Below, in pieces: positions 51,984 through 60,574 of a DNA stretch of 64,000 nt. The translations under genes and the position numbers were made by a program. Position 1 is the first letter of the stretch; each line of letters begins with the position of its first letter. The notes under the pieces were generated by a model. That model saw only the letters and a program-made list of their open reading frames with translations. It was not told the DNA's origin and searched no databases. Origin of the DNA: Pelagibacterium sp. 26DY04 (GTDB taxonomy: Bacteria; Pseudomonadota; Alphaproteobacteria; Rhizobiales; Devosiaceae); NCBI RefSeq assembly GCF_031202305.1, contig NZ_CP101731.1, forward strand, positions 620,001-684,000. The letters run 5' to 3'.

Positions 51984-52945
51984 GCCATTTGCAACTGCCC
52001 CGGCCCGCTCCGCCGTTCGCTCCAGAGAATGAAGCTCGACGCCGCCAGGATCAGCGCCGCCCCCGGCCAGAACGAAACCGCCGGCACCTGCGATAGCACT
52101 GCCCATCCCAAGAGCGTATTGAGCGGCAGCTTCAAATCGTCGAACGGCTGTAGATAGGTGGCATCGGCGACCTTATAGGCAAGGCTCAAGCAATACTGCG
52201 CGGCCGCCGTCACCAGCCCCAAAAGCGCGATCAGCCCAAGCGCCGCGCCCATCGGCAGCGCGAAGTCGAACCCGGTCGCTAGGCCCGCCGGCAGCGCGTC
52301 CGCCGGCAATACCGCAATGGCGATGCCGAGGATCAGCCCGATCAGGAAATGATTGGGCGTAATCAGCACCAGCATATAAAGCGTCAGCGATTCCGGTTCT
52401 TCGTCACGGCTGAGATATTTGGTGATCACCGAAACCGTTCCCCAGCACAGCGCCGCGAGAACCGGCAACAGAGAGGCCAGCGTGAATTGCTCGGTCCCGA
52501 CCTGGGACACCAGCACGGCGCCGATAAAGCCGATAACGGTCGCGCCTAGCCTTTGCGGCGTCAGCCTTTCGCCCAGAAACACCGTGGCGCCGATGAGGAT
52601 AAAAAACGGCCCCGTCATCGACAGCGCCACCATCTGCCAGACCGGCACGCCCACGGCAAAGCCGAAGGCGAAGAACTGCACGCCGAGTGCCGACAGAAAC
52701 GCCCGCGCCTCGTGCCAGTAAGGATGCCGCGTGCGCAATCTGGAAAGCCCGATCCGCAGAATTAGCGGTAAGGCAAAGACAGTGGCGATCACATATTGCC
52801 AGAACACCACGGCAGTGGATGGTACGCCCATCTGATAGGTGATGATGGGGGTGAGGATATTGATCGCGGCGAAGGTCATCCCCGCGCCGAGCATGAACAC
52901 CGCGCCCAACAGGGGAGCGTGGGTGGAAGAGGAAATCTGGTTCAT
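51980..52945 (-). CDS. ribN: RibN-like EamA/DMT riboflavin transporter
   Basis: This 321-residue protein has about ten hydrophobic helices in two EamA halves (GAVFMLGAGMTFAAINILTP; FILIGATVFLGERLTPQRLGA; ALGLIALLGLVTAAAQYCLSLA, each quoted in part). The EamA family is broad, but the FMN riboswitch directly upstream identifies it as a flavin-related carrier; RibN in rhizobia is of this family and under the same riboswitch. It imports riboflavin when FMN is low. The 4-base overlap with the convergent dehydrogenase is at the stops only. Confidence 0.87.
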   Translation of the reverse strand: MNQISSSTHAPLLGAVFMLGAGMTFAAINILTPIITYQMGVPSTAVVFWQYVIATVFALPLILRIGLSRLRTRHPYWHEARAFLSALGVQFFAFGFAVGVPVWQMVALSMTGPFFILIGATVFLGERLTPQRLGATVIGFIGAVLVSQVGTEQFTLASLLPVLAALCWGTVSVITKYLSRDEEPESLTLYMLVLITPNHFLIGLILGIAIAVLPADALPAGLATGFDFALPMGAALGLIALLGLVTAAAQYCLSLAYKVADATYLQPFDDLKLPLNTLLGWAVLSQVPAVSFWPGAALILAASSFILWSERRSGPGQLQMA

Positions 52946-52957
52946 TGGTCGTCCTTT

Positions 52958-52984
52958 CCGTAACCAGTTTCCCCAGGGTTACGG
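52958..52984 (-). promoter_or_regulatory. Hairpin next to the ribN ribosome site
   Basis: CCGTAACC (52958-52965) and GGTTACGG (52977-52984) form a perfect 8-bp stem with an 11-base loop. On the transcript it ends at the AAAGGA ribosome site (52953-52958), between the FMN aptamer and the start. It may be part of the expression platform that blocks initiation when FMN is bound. Confidence 0.55.
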
Positions 52985-53039
52985 GAGACGACGCCACAGG
53001 CGCCCGGCCGCAAGGGCAGGCGCGTCATCGGACGTTGGT

Positions 53040-53188
53040 CCCGTTCTCTCTCATCCGGACTGTGACCGTCGGCTTCGGAATCGCACCGAATCTGCTGACC
53101 TTCGCCACCTGGCAAAGCGCTCGCGGGCTTCAGGCAATTCGCCTGTCACCGCCGGTGGGGACTTCCACCCCGCCCTGAGAACGTATCC
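53040..53188 (-). ncRNA. FMN riboswitch (RFN element) upstream of ribN
   Basis: Read on the minus strand the element starts GGATACGTTCTCAGGGC and ends GGATGAGAGAGAACG, with P1 strands CGTTCTC/GAGAACG. Between them are the conserved blocks GTCCCCACCGGCGGT, AGCCCGCGAGCG, GTCAGCAGATTCGGT, GATTCCGAAGCCGACGGTCA and AGTCCGGATG. Every conserved core block of the class is present. It binds FMN and lowers ribN expression when FMN is plentiful. Confidence 0.97.
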
Positions 53189-53250
53189 GCCTCTTCATCG
53201 TAAAGAGGCGATGGACAATCTAGGACGAAGAAGGCGCGCGATCAAGCGGG

Positions 53251-53290
53251 CAAAAAGAAAAAGGACTGCCCGATCTCTCGAACAGTCCTT
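53251..53290 (-). terminator. Terminator of the small ORF unit at 53388
   Basis: On the minus strand AAGGACTG (53290-53283) pairs with CAGTCCTT (53268-53261), followed by TTTCTTTTTG. It ends the transcript of the 25-codon ORF before the ribN leader begins. Confidence 0.82.
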
Positions 53291-53387
53291 CCATGATACC
53301 GTCACACGAGGTGACCTGAACCGCCAGCGTTTCCCTGTGCGTGTCCTTTAGCCGGACCGCCGTGAACCAAGCGGTTCGGAGGGAGGG

Positions 53388-53465
53388 CTATTTTGCCGAG
53401 GGCTGCCTCGTCAAAACCACCTCATACCCAAAGTCACTCCCGCATGCGCGGATCTCACTAGACAT
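53388..53465 (-). CDS. 25-residue small ORF with a full anti-Shine-Dalgarno match
   Basis: ATG 53465 is preceded, at the ideal 7-base spacing, by AAAGGAGGTGATCC (53480-53467), the exact complement of the last 14 bases of typical 16S rRNA. The peptide starts MSSEIRACGSDFGYEV and ends RQPSAK. A GGGCCA-CGA-TGGCCC hairpin lies upstream (53500-53514). After the stop come two hairpins (one at about 53343-53386; GTCAC-CTCGT-GTGAC at 53301-53315) and a terminator. The peptide family is not recognised; the unit could be a small protein gene, a dual-function sRNA or a ribosome-binding RNA. Confidence 0.55.
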   Translation of the reverse strand: MSSEIRACGSDFGYEVVLTRQPSAK

Positions 53466-53640
53466 TGGATCACCTCCTTTCGCTTGGTTGAAACCGGGGC
53501 CATCGTGGCCCGAATCTATAAGTCTGGCAACCCGTTTTGGCTCCGTGAGTTCTGCACGATTGTTTGTGTGGGCATGAAAATTTTCCGGATTCTCAAGGGC
53601 TTGTTGATGCGCCATACTTTGCGCCGGCTCGAATCGGCGC

Positions 53641-54522
53641 CTATGCGAGCACGAACCGCCGCCGGTATTCGCTGGCGAAATAGACAAAGATCACCGCCAC
53701 CGCGACCCCGCCGACAAGCTGCACCCAATCGGTCCCGTTGAGCATCAGCGCCGCCAGCTCGAGCCCGTTCCAGGGCTGGCCGGTCAGCCAATATCCCTCG
53801 AAATCGAGCCCCTCGAATTTGAGTTCGAACCGGTCGGCGATAAAGGTCCAGAAGACGCCGTCGACGAGGAAATTGCGCGTCACCACCCTCTCGAACAGTC
53901 CGATGACCGCCGGAATGAGGAAGGCCAGGGGAATGGCCCATTTCTTGACCATGGTGCCCAACAGCCCCACCCAGGCAAGGAACGGCAGATACCATAGCAG
54001 CGCGATGACGAAGATCACCAGCGCCGAGACCATGACGTTGAGCCAGGCCCCCGCCGTTTCCCCCAGCGAGGGTGGCGCGAAACCGCCCAGGAAGTCGCTG
54101 GCCATCACCGTCGGCAGGTAGACGATCACCCCGGTCAGGGCGAGGGCGAGCAGGATGAGCGCGGGAAACACCGTTACCGACGCCGCGACCTTGGAGGAAA
54201 GAATCTTGAGGTCGCTCTGGGGCATGGATTTCCAGAACAGCATCGAATTGTTGCGGCTGTCGGCCGCAAACGCATCGGCATAGTAAAAGAACAGCATGAT
54301 GATCAGGTAGACCAGCCACCCGGCGGCCGACATCGCGAAGCCGGTCTCGTAAAACCGCAGAACGGTGGGCAGGCTTTCGGTAAACTCGCCGCCGAAATCG
54401 ATGTCGAGCACCGCATAGATGGCGGCGGCCAGCATCACCGCCAGCAGGATCAGCGGCCCATAGACGAAGGCGCCGCGATGCTCGAGATATTCGCGCTTGA
54501 TAAGGGCGATGGTGGCCTGCAT
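53641..54522 (-). CDS. ABC-2 type transporter permease
   Basis: This 293-residue membrane protein has about six hydrophobic segments (FVYGPLILLAVMLAAAIYAV, AAGWLVYLIIMLFFYYADAF, FPALILLALALTGVIVYLP and later ones). The start overlaps the ATPase stop as TGATG. Together with the ATPase and the GntR-family regulator it forms a YtrABC-like operon. The exported substrate is unknown. Confidence 0.82.
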   Translation of the reverse strand: MQATIALIKREYLEHRGAFVYGPLILLAVMLAAAIYAVLDIDFGGEFTESLPTVLRFYETGFAMSAAGWLVYLIIMLFFYYADAFAADSRNNSMLFWKSMPQSDLKILSSKVAASVTVFPALILLALALTGVIVYLPTVMASDFLGGFAPPSLGETAGAWLNVMVSALVIFVIALLWYLPFLAWVGLLGTMVKKWAIPLAFLIPAVIGLFERVVTRNFLVDGVFWTFIADRFELKFEGLDFEGYWLTGQPWNGLELAALMLNGTDWVQLVGGVAVAVIFVYFASEYRRRFVLA

Positions 54523-55412
54523 CAGGCGGCTCCCGCATTGTAGGTTTCGCGCTGCATCAGCGCCACGAAAAGGTCCGACAGGCTCGGGGTCGAAACCTGT
54601 CCCAGGGGCGCAAGCTCGTCATGGGCCACCCCATCGAAGATCATCACCGTCTGCCCGAACCGGCTTTCGACGAACACTGGCCCCAGCGCCCGCGCCGCCT
54701 CGATCTTTGCCGGATCGGAGATGACGAGCTGGGCGAATTTGGTGTTCACCGTCTCCATCTGCATATGCACGATCAATTCGCCATCGCGGATGAACATGAT
54801 GTCGGAAAGCATGAATTCGATCTCGTCCACCTGATGGGTGGTGATCAAAAGCGTGCGCTCCTCGGTCATGTAGTCTTCCAGGAGGCGCCGGTAGAACCGC
54901 TTGCGATAGGTGATGTCGAGCCCCAGCGTGGGCTCGTCCAGAACCAGGAGCTTGGCGTCGATCGCCATCACCACGGCCAGGTGAAGCTGGGCGATCATGC
55001 CCTTGGAGAGGTTCTTGATCTTGGCTTCGGGCTTGATGTCGGTTCCCGAGAGGAAATCTCGCGCCTTGCCCTGCGAGAAATTGGGATGAATGTTGGAAAG
55101 CAGCGCGAAAAGCTCGCGCACCCGCAGGAACCGCGGCAGCGAGGCGACATCGGAGATGAACGCCACATTGTTCATCAGCTTGGCGCGGTTGGCGAACGGG
55201 TCGAGCCCCAGGACCTCGATCTTGCCCTCGCACTGGGTCAGCCCCAAAAGCGCGTTGAGCGTCGTCGTCTTGCCCGCGCCATTGTGACCGACAAGGCCGT
55301 AGATGCGGCCGGCGGGGATGTCGAAATCGAGCCCGTGCAACACTTCGGACTTGCCGAACCGCTTGCGCAAACCGCGTGCCGAAACGATCGGGTTTTCTGT
55401 GGTCGTGGTCAT
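54522..55412 (-). CDS. ABC transporter ATPase (YtrB/CcmA-like)
   Basis: This 296-residue ATPase has GHNGAGKTTTLNALLG (Walker A), the Q-loop region with RVRELFALLSNIHPNF, signature NLSKGMIAQLHL and LLVLDEPTLGLDI (Walker B), with TTHQVDEIE as switch. The signature LSKGM is a common variant of LSGGQ in this subfamily. It overlaps the GntR-family stop by ATGA and powers the ABC-2 permease. Confidence 0.88.
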   Translation of the reverse strand: MTTTTENPIVSARGLRKRFGKSEVLHGLDFDIPAGRIYGLVGHNGAGKTTTLNALLGLTQCEGKIEVLGLDPFANRAKLMNNVAFISDVASLPRFLRVRELFALLSNIHPNFSQGKARDFLSGTDIKPEAKIKNLSKGMIAQLHLAVVMAIDAKLLVLDEPTLGLDITYRKRFYRRLLEDYMTEERTLLITTHQVDEIEFMLSDIMFIRDGELIVHMQMETVNTKFAQLVISDPAKIEAARALGPVFVESRFGQTVMIFDGVAHDELAPLGQVSTPSLSDLFVALMQRETYNAGAA

Positions 55413-55765
55413 TGGTCGTCCCCGTCCTTGAGCAACATCTCGGCCGATAATCCAAGCGCGGCGATCCGCGCCGCGATGGCTGGCCAGTCTTCAGTCAGAA
55501 ACTTTTCCCGCTCATGGGCGAGCAGGGCCGCGCGAGCGCCTTCGGTCACATACATGCCCATGCCACGGCGCTTTTCCACCGTCCCCATATCGACCAGCGA
55601 CTGGTAGGATTTGGTGACGGTCAAGGGATTGACCGAGAGGTCGGCCGCCACCTGCCGCACCGAGGGCAGGGCATCGCCTTCATTGATGGTGCCATTGAGG
55701 ATCATCTCGATCATCCTTTGCCGGATTTGCAGAAATATCGGTTGATCGTCGCGCCACTGTGTCAT
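55409..55765 (-). CDS. GntR-family (YtrA type) regulator
   Basis: This 118-residue protein is a GntR winged helix (about 10-75: IFLQIRQRMIEMILNGTINEGDALPSVRQVAADLSVN, quoted in part from IFLQIRQRM) without an effector domain, typical of the YtrA subfamily. ATG 55765 was preferred over an upstream start at 55819 that overlaps its operator. It should repress its own operon through the palindrome at 55781-55802 and sense cell-envelope stress. Confidence 0.85.
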   Translation of the reverse strand: MTQWRDDQPIFLQIRQRMIEMILNGTINEGDALPSVRQVAADLSVNPLTVTKSYQSLVDMGTVEKRRGMGMYVTEGARAALLAHEREKFLTEDWPAIAARIAALGLSAEMLLKDGDDQ

Positions 55766-55780
55766 GTGTGCTTCCGTATA

Positions 55781-55802
55781 GTGTATTAGTTGAGTAATAC
55801 AC
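55781..55802. promoter_or_regulatory. Operator of the GntR/ABC operon
   Basis: GTGTATTA (55781-55788) and TAATACAC (55795-55802) are perfect complements 6 bases apart, ending 16 bases upstream of the GntR ATG, where the -10 region would lie. YtrA-type regulators bind GT-N-TAC-like inverted repeats, so this is the expected autoregulatory site. It may also affect the divergent antiporter. Confidence 0.75.
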
Positions 55803-55884
55803 CATTTCGCCGCTGTCAATCCCCTTGTCCGATTCCGCGCTCTGGCCTAGCGTGGGGCCGGGACACACGCCACGGGGGATCGTC

Positions 55885-57732
55885 ATGGCCGGCGAAGCAG
55901 CACACGGATTCGATCTTCTTCCCGTGGTGGCGATCCTGGCCGCCGGTGTCGTCGCGGTGCCGATCTTCAAGCGGATCGGCCTGGGTTCGGTGCTGGGTTA
56001 TCTCGCTGCCGGGCTTGCCATCGGCCCGTTCGGATTTCGCGTCGTTACCCATCCCGAAACCATCCTGCACACGGCCGAACTGGGCGTCGTGATGTTCCTG
56101 TTCGTCATCGGGCTCGAAATGCAGCCACGACGCCTCTGGAGCCTACGCAGCGAGATCTTCGGGCTGGGCGTGCTGCAGGTGGCCACCTGTGCGGCGCTGA
56201 TAACCGGGGCAGGGGTGCTGCTCGGGCTCGATCCGACAATTGCGCTCATCGCCGGCCTGGGCTTTGTCTTGACCTCGACGGCCATCGTCTTCCAGGTACT
56301 CGAGGAGCGCGGCGAAATCTCCACGCCCCAGGGCCAGAAAATGGTCTCGATCCTGCTGCTCGAGGATTTGGCCATCGTGCCGCTCCTGGCGCTGGTCGCC
56401 TTCATCGCGCCGCAGGCCGAAACCATCACGCTGGGGCAACGCCTCACCGATATCGCCATTGCCATTGGCGCGCTGGTTGGGCTGTTCGTGGTCGGCCGGT
56501 TCCTGCTCAACCCCCTGTTCCGCATCCTGGCCAATGCCCATGCCCGCGAGGTGATGACCGCCGCCGCGCTGCTGGTGGTTCTCGGCGCTGCGCTCGCCAT
56601 GGATATCAGCGGGCTCTCCATGGCCATGGGTGCCTTCATGGCCGGCGTGCTGCTTTCGGAATCGACCTTCCGTCATCAGCTCGAAGCCGATATCGAGCCG
56701 TTCCGGGGCATCCTTTTGGGCCTGTTTTTCATCGCCGTCGGCATGTCGCTTGATCTGACGGTCATTGCCGAGAACTACGCCTTTATCGCGTTGGCCGTGG
56801 TCGCCTATATGGCCGTCAAGTTCGCCGGCATCTATGCCATCGCCCGCATCATGCGGTCCGATCATCGCGAGGCGCTGGAGCGCTCGGTGCTTATGGCTCA
56901 GGGCGGCGAATTCGCTTTCGTGCTCTATTCCGCCGCCGCAACGGCCGGAATCCTCGATGCGGAGATGAACGCCATCCTGACCGCCACCGTGATCGTCTCG
57001 ATGGTGCTGACGCCCATCGCGATCATCGCCATGAACGGGGCAATGCCTAAGGAACGCGTCAGCCTCGACGGAGTCGAGGAGGTCCGCGATGGCCTTTCGG
57101 GCACCGTGCTGATGATCGGCTTCGGGCGCTTCGCCCAGCTCGTAAGCCAGCCGCTGCTCGCCAAGGGCGTGGACGTCACCATCATCGACAACGACGTCGA
57201 GATGATCCAGGCCGCTGCCGATTTCGGCTTCAAGGTTTATTACGGAGACGGCACGCGCCCCGACATCCTGCACGCCGCCGGTGCCGGCGCCGCCACGGCC
57301 ATTCTCGTGTGCATCGACAAGCCCGCCGACGCAACGCGCATCGTTGAGCATGTGAAGGCCGAATACCCCCTCGCCAAGCTCCACGTCCGCGCCTTTGACC
57401 GAACCCACGCGCTCGAACTCGTGCGGCTCGGGGTGGATTATCAAATCCGCGAAACGCTGGAATCGGCGTTGGTGTTCGGCGAGGAAACCCTTGTATCGCT
57501 CGGCGTGGACCGGGAAGAGGCCCAGGAGATCATCGAAGACGTCCGCCTGCGCGACGCCGATCGGTTCGAAATGCAGATCACTGGCGGGCTGATGGCCGGG
57601 TCGACCATGTTCCAGCCCAACACCGGCGTCCCCAAGCCCACACCCCTGACGCGCCCGCGCAAGGAAGGCGCAGCACTCAACCCCGAAGCCGCCGACATCC
57701 TGCAACGCGCCGAGGCTACCGAAGCACAGTAA
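55885..57732 (+). CDS. CPA2 monovalent cation:proton antiporter with a TrkA-N domain
   Basis: This 615-residue Kef-type protein has about 12 helices (LGYLAAGLAIGPFG; TAELGVVMFLFVIGLEMQPRRLW; LTSTAIVFQVLEERGEIST and LLLEDLAIVPLLALV) and a C-terminal RCK/TrkA-N domain (LMIGFGRFAQLVSQPLLAKGV, VDVTIIDNDVEMIQ). It exchanges K+ or Na+ for H+; the RCK domain would sense NAD(H) or a ligand. ATG 55885 follows CGGGGGAT. It is divergent from the GntR gene. Confidence 0.85.
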   Translation: MAGEAAHGFDLLPVVAILAAGVVAVPIFKRIGLGSVLGYLAAGLAIGPFGFRVVTHPETILHTAELGVVMFLFVIGLEMQPRRLWSLRSEIFGLGVLQVATCAALITGAGVLLGLDPTIALIAGLGFVLTSTAIVFQVLEERGEISTPQGQKMVSILLLEDLAIVPLLALVAFIAPQAETITLGQRLTDIAIAIGALVGLFVVGRFLLNPLFRILANAHAREVMTAAALLVVLGAALAMDISGLSMAMGAFMAGVLLSESTFRHQLEADIEPFRGILLGLFFIAVGMSLDLTVIAENYAFIALAVVAYMAVKFAGIYAIARIMRSDHREALERSVLMAQGGEFAFVLYSAAATAGILDAEMNAILTATVIVSMVLTPIAIIAMNGAMPKERVSLDGVEEVRDGLSGTVLMIGFGRFAQLVSQPLLAKGVDVTIIDNDVEMIQAAADFGFKVYYGDGTRPDILHAAGAGAATAILVCIDKPADATRIVEHVKAEYPLAKLHVRAFDRTHALELVRLGVDYQIRETLESALVFGEETLVSLGVDREEAQEIIEDVRLRDADRFEMQITGGLMAGSTMFQPNTGVPKPTPLTRPRKEGAALNPEAADILQRAEATEAQ

Positions 57733-57939
57733 GGCACCCCACGTCGCTCTCGAAACCCCTCCTTTCCTCCCGCCCCTTCGCCGCCGCCTCGACCGAACTT
57801 CTCACGCCCTCGGCAGTCGTTCCCCCACCACCGGCAACACTGCGGATTGCCGAGTCCAACCCGGCAGTGGCGATGGAGAGGGGCGTGCCCCATTAAACTG
57901 CTTGTGCCGTCCTCCTTCCATCACCCCACCCTCTGTCGC

Positions 57940-58870
57940 CCCGGACTTGACCCGGGGCACGGTATGCGCGCCGCTCCCGGCTCTTTTTCCCGCATCCCCC
58001 TCGTCGCCTTCGTCTCCGGATCAAGTCCGGGAACGAAGGCGATCACGATAGAGAGGCTTGAGTCCACAAGCGAAGAGACTCGGGCCGTAAAGCTTCCCCA
58101 GGAACCCTTCTCCCCTTGAGGGAGAAGGTGGATCGCCCAAAGGGCGAGACGGATGAGGGGTGCGCTGAGCTTGCGTCATGGCAAGAGCCGAAAACGGCGC
58201 GCATACCTTTCCCCGGGTCAAGCCCGGGGTGACACGGTGGGGGTGAGGCAGGGCACAGCCCCGCCTCCGGCTCTCAACACGCTCCACCACCGAGGTCTCC
58301 AGCAGCCTTGAAGATACCCACCATCACCCACCCCCACCGCCATCCCGGCCTTGAGCCGGGATCCAGTACACTCAGCGCCTGAGCCCCAGCCGCAACGCTC
58401 CCCCAAGAGCCCCCTTCTCCCCTTGAGGGAGAAGGGCCGGGGATGAGGGGGTGCTGAGCTTGCGTCATGGCAGGAGCCGAAAACGGCGCGCATACCTTGC
58501 CCCGGGTCAAGCCCGGGGTGACACGGTGGGGGTGGGGCAGGGCACTGCACCGTCTCCACCCTCACCACGCTCCACCGCCGAAGTCTCCAGCAACCCAACT
58601 GCTTATCCCCACCATCACCCCACCCACCATCACCCCACCCACCGTCATCCCGGCCTTGAGCCGGGATCCAGTACACTCAGCGCTTGAGCCCAAGCCGTAA
58701 CGCTCCCCCAAGAGCCCCCTTCTCCCCTGGTGGGAGACTTCGAACCGTCCTTTGGCCAATCGTGCCGGTGGCACGATTGGAGGTGAGAAGGCCATGAGAC
58801 GCGGAGCCTGCCCCTCGCGAAGGCGGGGGCTCGAATGGCAGGGGATGAGGGGGGCGCTGAGCTTCCATAG
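57940..58870. repeat. Repeat field with a tandem duplication of about 290-305 bp
   Basis: No gene was seen between 57733 and 59366. Units at about 58161-58445 and 58451-58740 repeat the same order: GCTTGCGTCATGGCA, GCGCGCATACCTT, CCCCGGG-TCAAG-CCCGGGG hairpin, ATCCCGGCCTTGAGCCGGGAT, TCCAGTACACTCAGCGC, then a CCTTCTCCC hairpin. The offset runs from 289 to 305 bp. A CCAATCGTGCC-GGT-GGCACGATTGG hairpin lies at 58756-58780. Confidence 0.8.
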
Positions 58871-59253
58871 GCACCGGCGCAAAAAACTTATCCCCGCCCT
58901 CTCGGTTTCCCCCATACTCCCCCTCACGACCCCGCGCATATGGACGCAAGCGCTACGAACGTTTGGGCGGGGTCGGTTCGGGTTCCTCATGGGTCGCCGT
59001 GGGGAAGGCCCAAAGCGGACAGATGGCCGGATGTGGATAAAAGGTGTGAGCGGACCACCAATCCAATCACTCCCATGTCGTACCGGGGAAACCCGGAGGG
59101 GCAGCGGGAAATCATCGGCAACGGTGGCTTTCCCAACAACCCCCAGCCCGAGAAGCCGCCATAAGCCCAAAATCCCGGACGCAGGGGGCGATGATCGCTT
59201 CATACTAACAAACTCAGCACGAGGCGTTCATCGCCCCATGCCGTCTATCGGGA

Positions 59254-59298
59254 GTGTTCCCAGGAAAAGTGGGAACCGGTTTTCCGGTTCGGGAACAC
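59254..59298. repeat. Second copy of the MITE-like element family
   Basis: GTGTTCCC (59254-59261) and GGGAACAC (59291-59298) enclose AGGAAAAGTGGGAACCGGTT and TTCCGGTTC, matching the core of the element at 6602-6710. The terminal CCTAGAGC repeat of the first copy is not seen here, so this one is shortened or diverged. Confidence 0.55.
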
Positions 59299-59366
59299 GA
59301 CCAATCAAAGTTCACAACCGCAGCGGGTGCCGCGTGCGGAGCTTGCGCGCGTCTCGAAGACCGGCA

Positions 59367-60464
59367 TTACCGCACCACGGTGATCCGCTCGGCCGCCCGC
59401 GTGATCCCCGTATAGAGCCAGCGCTGCGCTTCCTCGCGGAAAACGAAGCTTTCGTCGAACAGATACACATTGTCCCATTGGCTGCCCTGCGCCTTGTGCA
59501 CGGTAAGGCAATATCCATAGGTGAACTCATCGTATTGCCGTCGCAACTGCCAGCTCATTTCGGCGTCCTCGCCGGTAAAAAAGCTCTGATGCGCCCGCAC
59601 CTTGGTTTGCACCGATGTGCGGTCGGCCTCCTCGGGGTCGATGGTCATCTCCAGCGTGCCACCCGCCCGCTTCCTGATCTCGTTGAGCGTCCAGATCTGC
59701 CCATTGAGCAACCGCTTTTGCGGATTGTTCCTCAGGCACACCAGCCGGTCCCCCTTGACCGGAATGTCGACCGGCAGTCCCTTGAGCTCGCGGATGCGGT
59801 TGTTGTAGTGCAGCCGCGTCTTGTTGCGCCCCACCAGCACCTGGTCGGCGCCAAGCACTTCGGACTGATCGACCTCCCGGCGCGAAACCACCTTGCTTTC
59901 GCCATAGGTGCCATAGCCCAGCCCGCGTCCTTCACGGATATCGAGCGAGAGTTTCACGATCGGGTTGTCCTGCGCCTGCCGATGGATCTCGGTCAGCATC
60001 ACGTCCGGTTCCTGCGCGGTGAAGAAACCTTCGCCCTGCACGGGCGGAAGCTGGAACGGATCGCCCAGAACCAGCACCTTGGTGCCGAAGCTCAAAAGGT
60101 CGGTGCCCAGCACCTCATCGACCATCGAAACCTCGTCGATGACGATCAGATCCGCGTCGGCGGCTGCCGATTCCGGATCGAGCACGAAACGCGGTTCGCC
60201 CTCCTTTTCGCTGATCCGGGTATAGATCAGCGAGTGGATGGTCGAAGCACCCTTGCAGCCGCGCTTGCGCATCACCAGGGCCGCCTTGCCGGTGAAGGCG
60301 GCGTATTTGACCGTCTCCACATCCTTGGCCAGATGCCTGGCGAGCGTGGATTTGCCCGTGCCCGCCCAGCCGAACAGACGGAACACCTGCGGCCCGTTCT
60401 TGTCCTTGAGCCATGCGGCAACGGCCGTCAAAGCCTCATCCTGCTGGCTGGACCAGACGACCAT
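59367..60464 (-). CDS. RecD-like superfamily 1 helicase (AAA_30)
   Basis: This 365-residue helicase has Walker A GWAGTGKST (about 32-40), motif II VIDEVSMVD (about 108), motif III region LVLGDPFQLPPVQG, and the C-terminal motifs GYCLTVHKAQGSQWDNV and YTGITRAAERI of a UvrD-like C-terminal fold. It is much shorter than RecD2 (about 730) and has no RecBCD partner nearby; it resembles phage Dda-type helicases. It likely unwinds DNA 5' to 3'. Confidence 0.85.
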   Translation of the reverse strand: MVVWSSQQDEALTAVAAWLKDKNGPQVFRLFGWAGTGKSTLARHLAKDVETVKYAAFTGKAALVMRKRGCKGASTIHSLIYTRISEKEGEPRFVLDPESAAADADLIVIDEVSMVDEVLGTDLLSFGTKVLVLGDPFQLPPVQGEGFFTAQEPDVMLTEIHRQAQDNPIVKLSLDIREGRGLGYGTYGESKVVSRREVDQSEVLGADQVLVGRNKTRLHYNNRIRELKGLPVDIPVKGDRLVCLRNNPQKRLLNGQIWTLNEIRKRAGGTLEMTIDPEEADRTSVQTKVRAHQSFFTGEDAEMSWQLRRQYDEFTYGYCLTVHKAQGSQWDNVYLFDESFVFREEAQRWLYTGITRAAERITVVR

Positions 60465-60574
60465 TTGTGGGACACACTCCGCATGCGGCTTGGGGAATCA
60501 CTTCCCAAGAGTATCGCGGCGTCGGTCGGCGCGCGAAACCCAAAATGTGAACAAAAGCGGAATTGGAGTGCGCG

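Noticed and set aside
53467..53480. Possible 16S rRNA 3' end (GGATCACCTCCTTT on the plus strand)
   Set aside because: No upstream 16S sequence such as the conserved helix before the tail is present; the match is explained by a perfect Shine-Dalgarno on the minus strand.
53388..53687. 99-residue minus-strand ORF covering the small ORF
   Set aside because: Its first 74 codons have no ribosome site or family; only the last 25 codons follow the perfect Shine-Dalgarno.
57733..59366. Several ORFs of 60-210 codons in the repeat field
   Set aside because: They read hairpin repeats in different frames (HPGLEPGSS, PLVGEGG-like strings), a known artefact of such elements.
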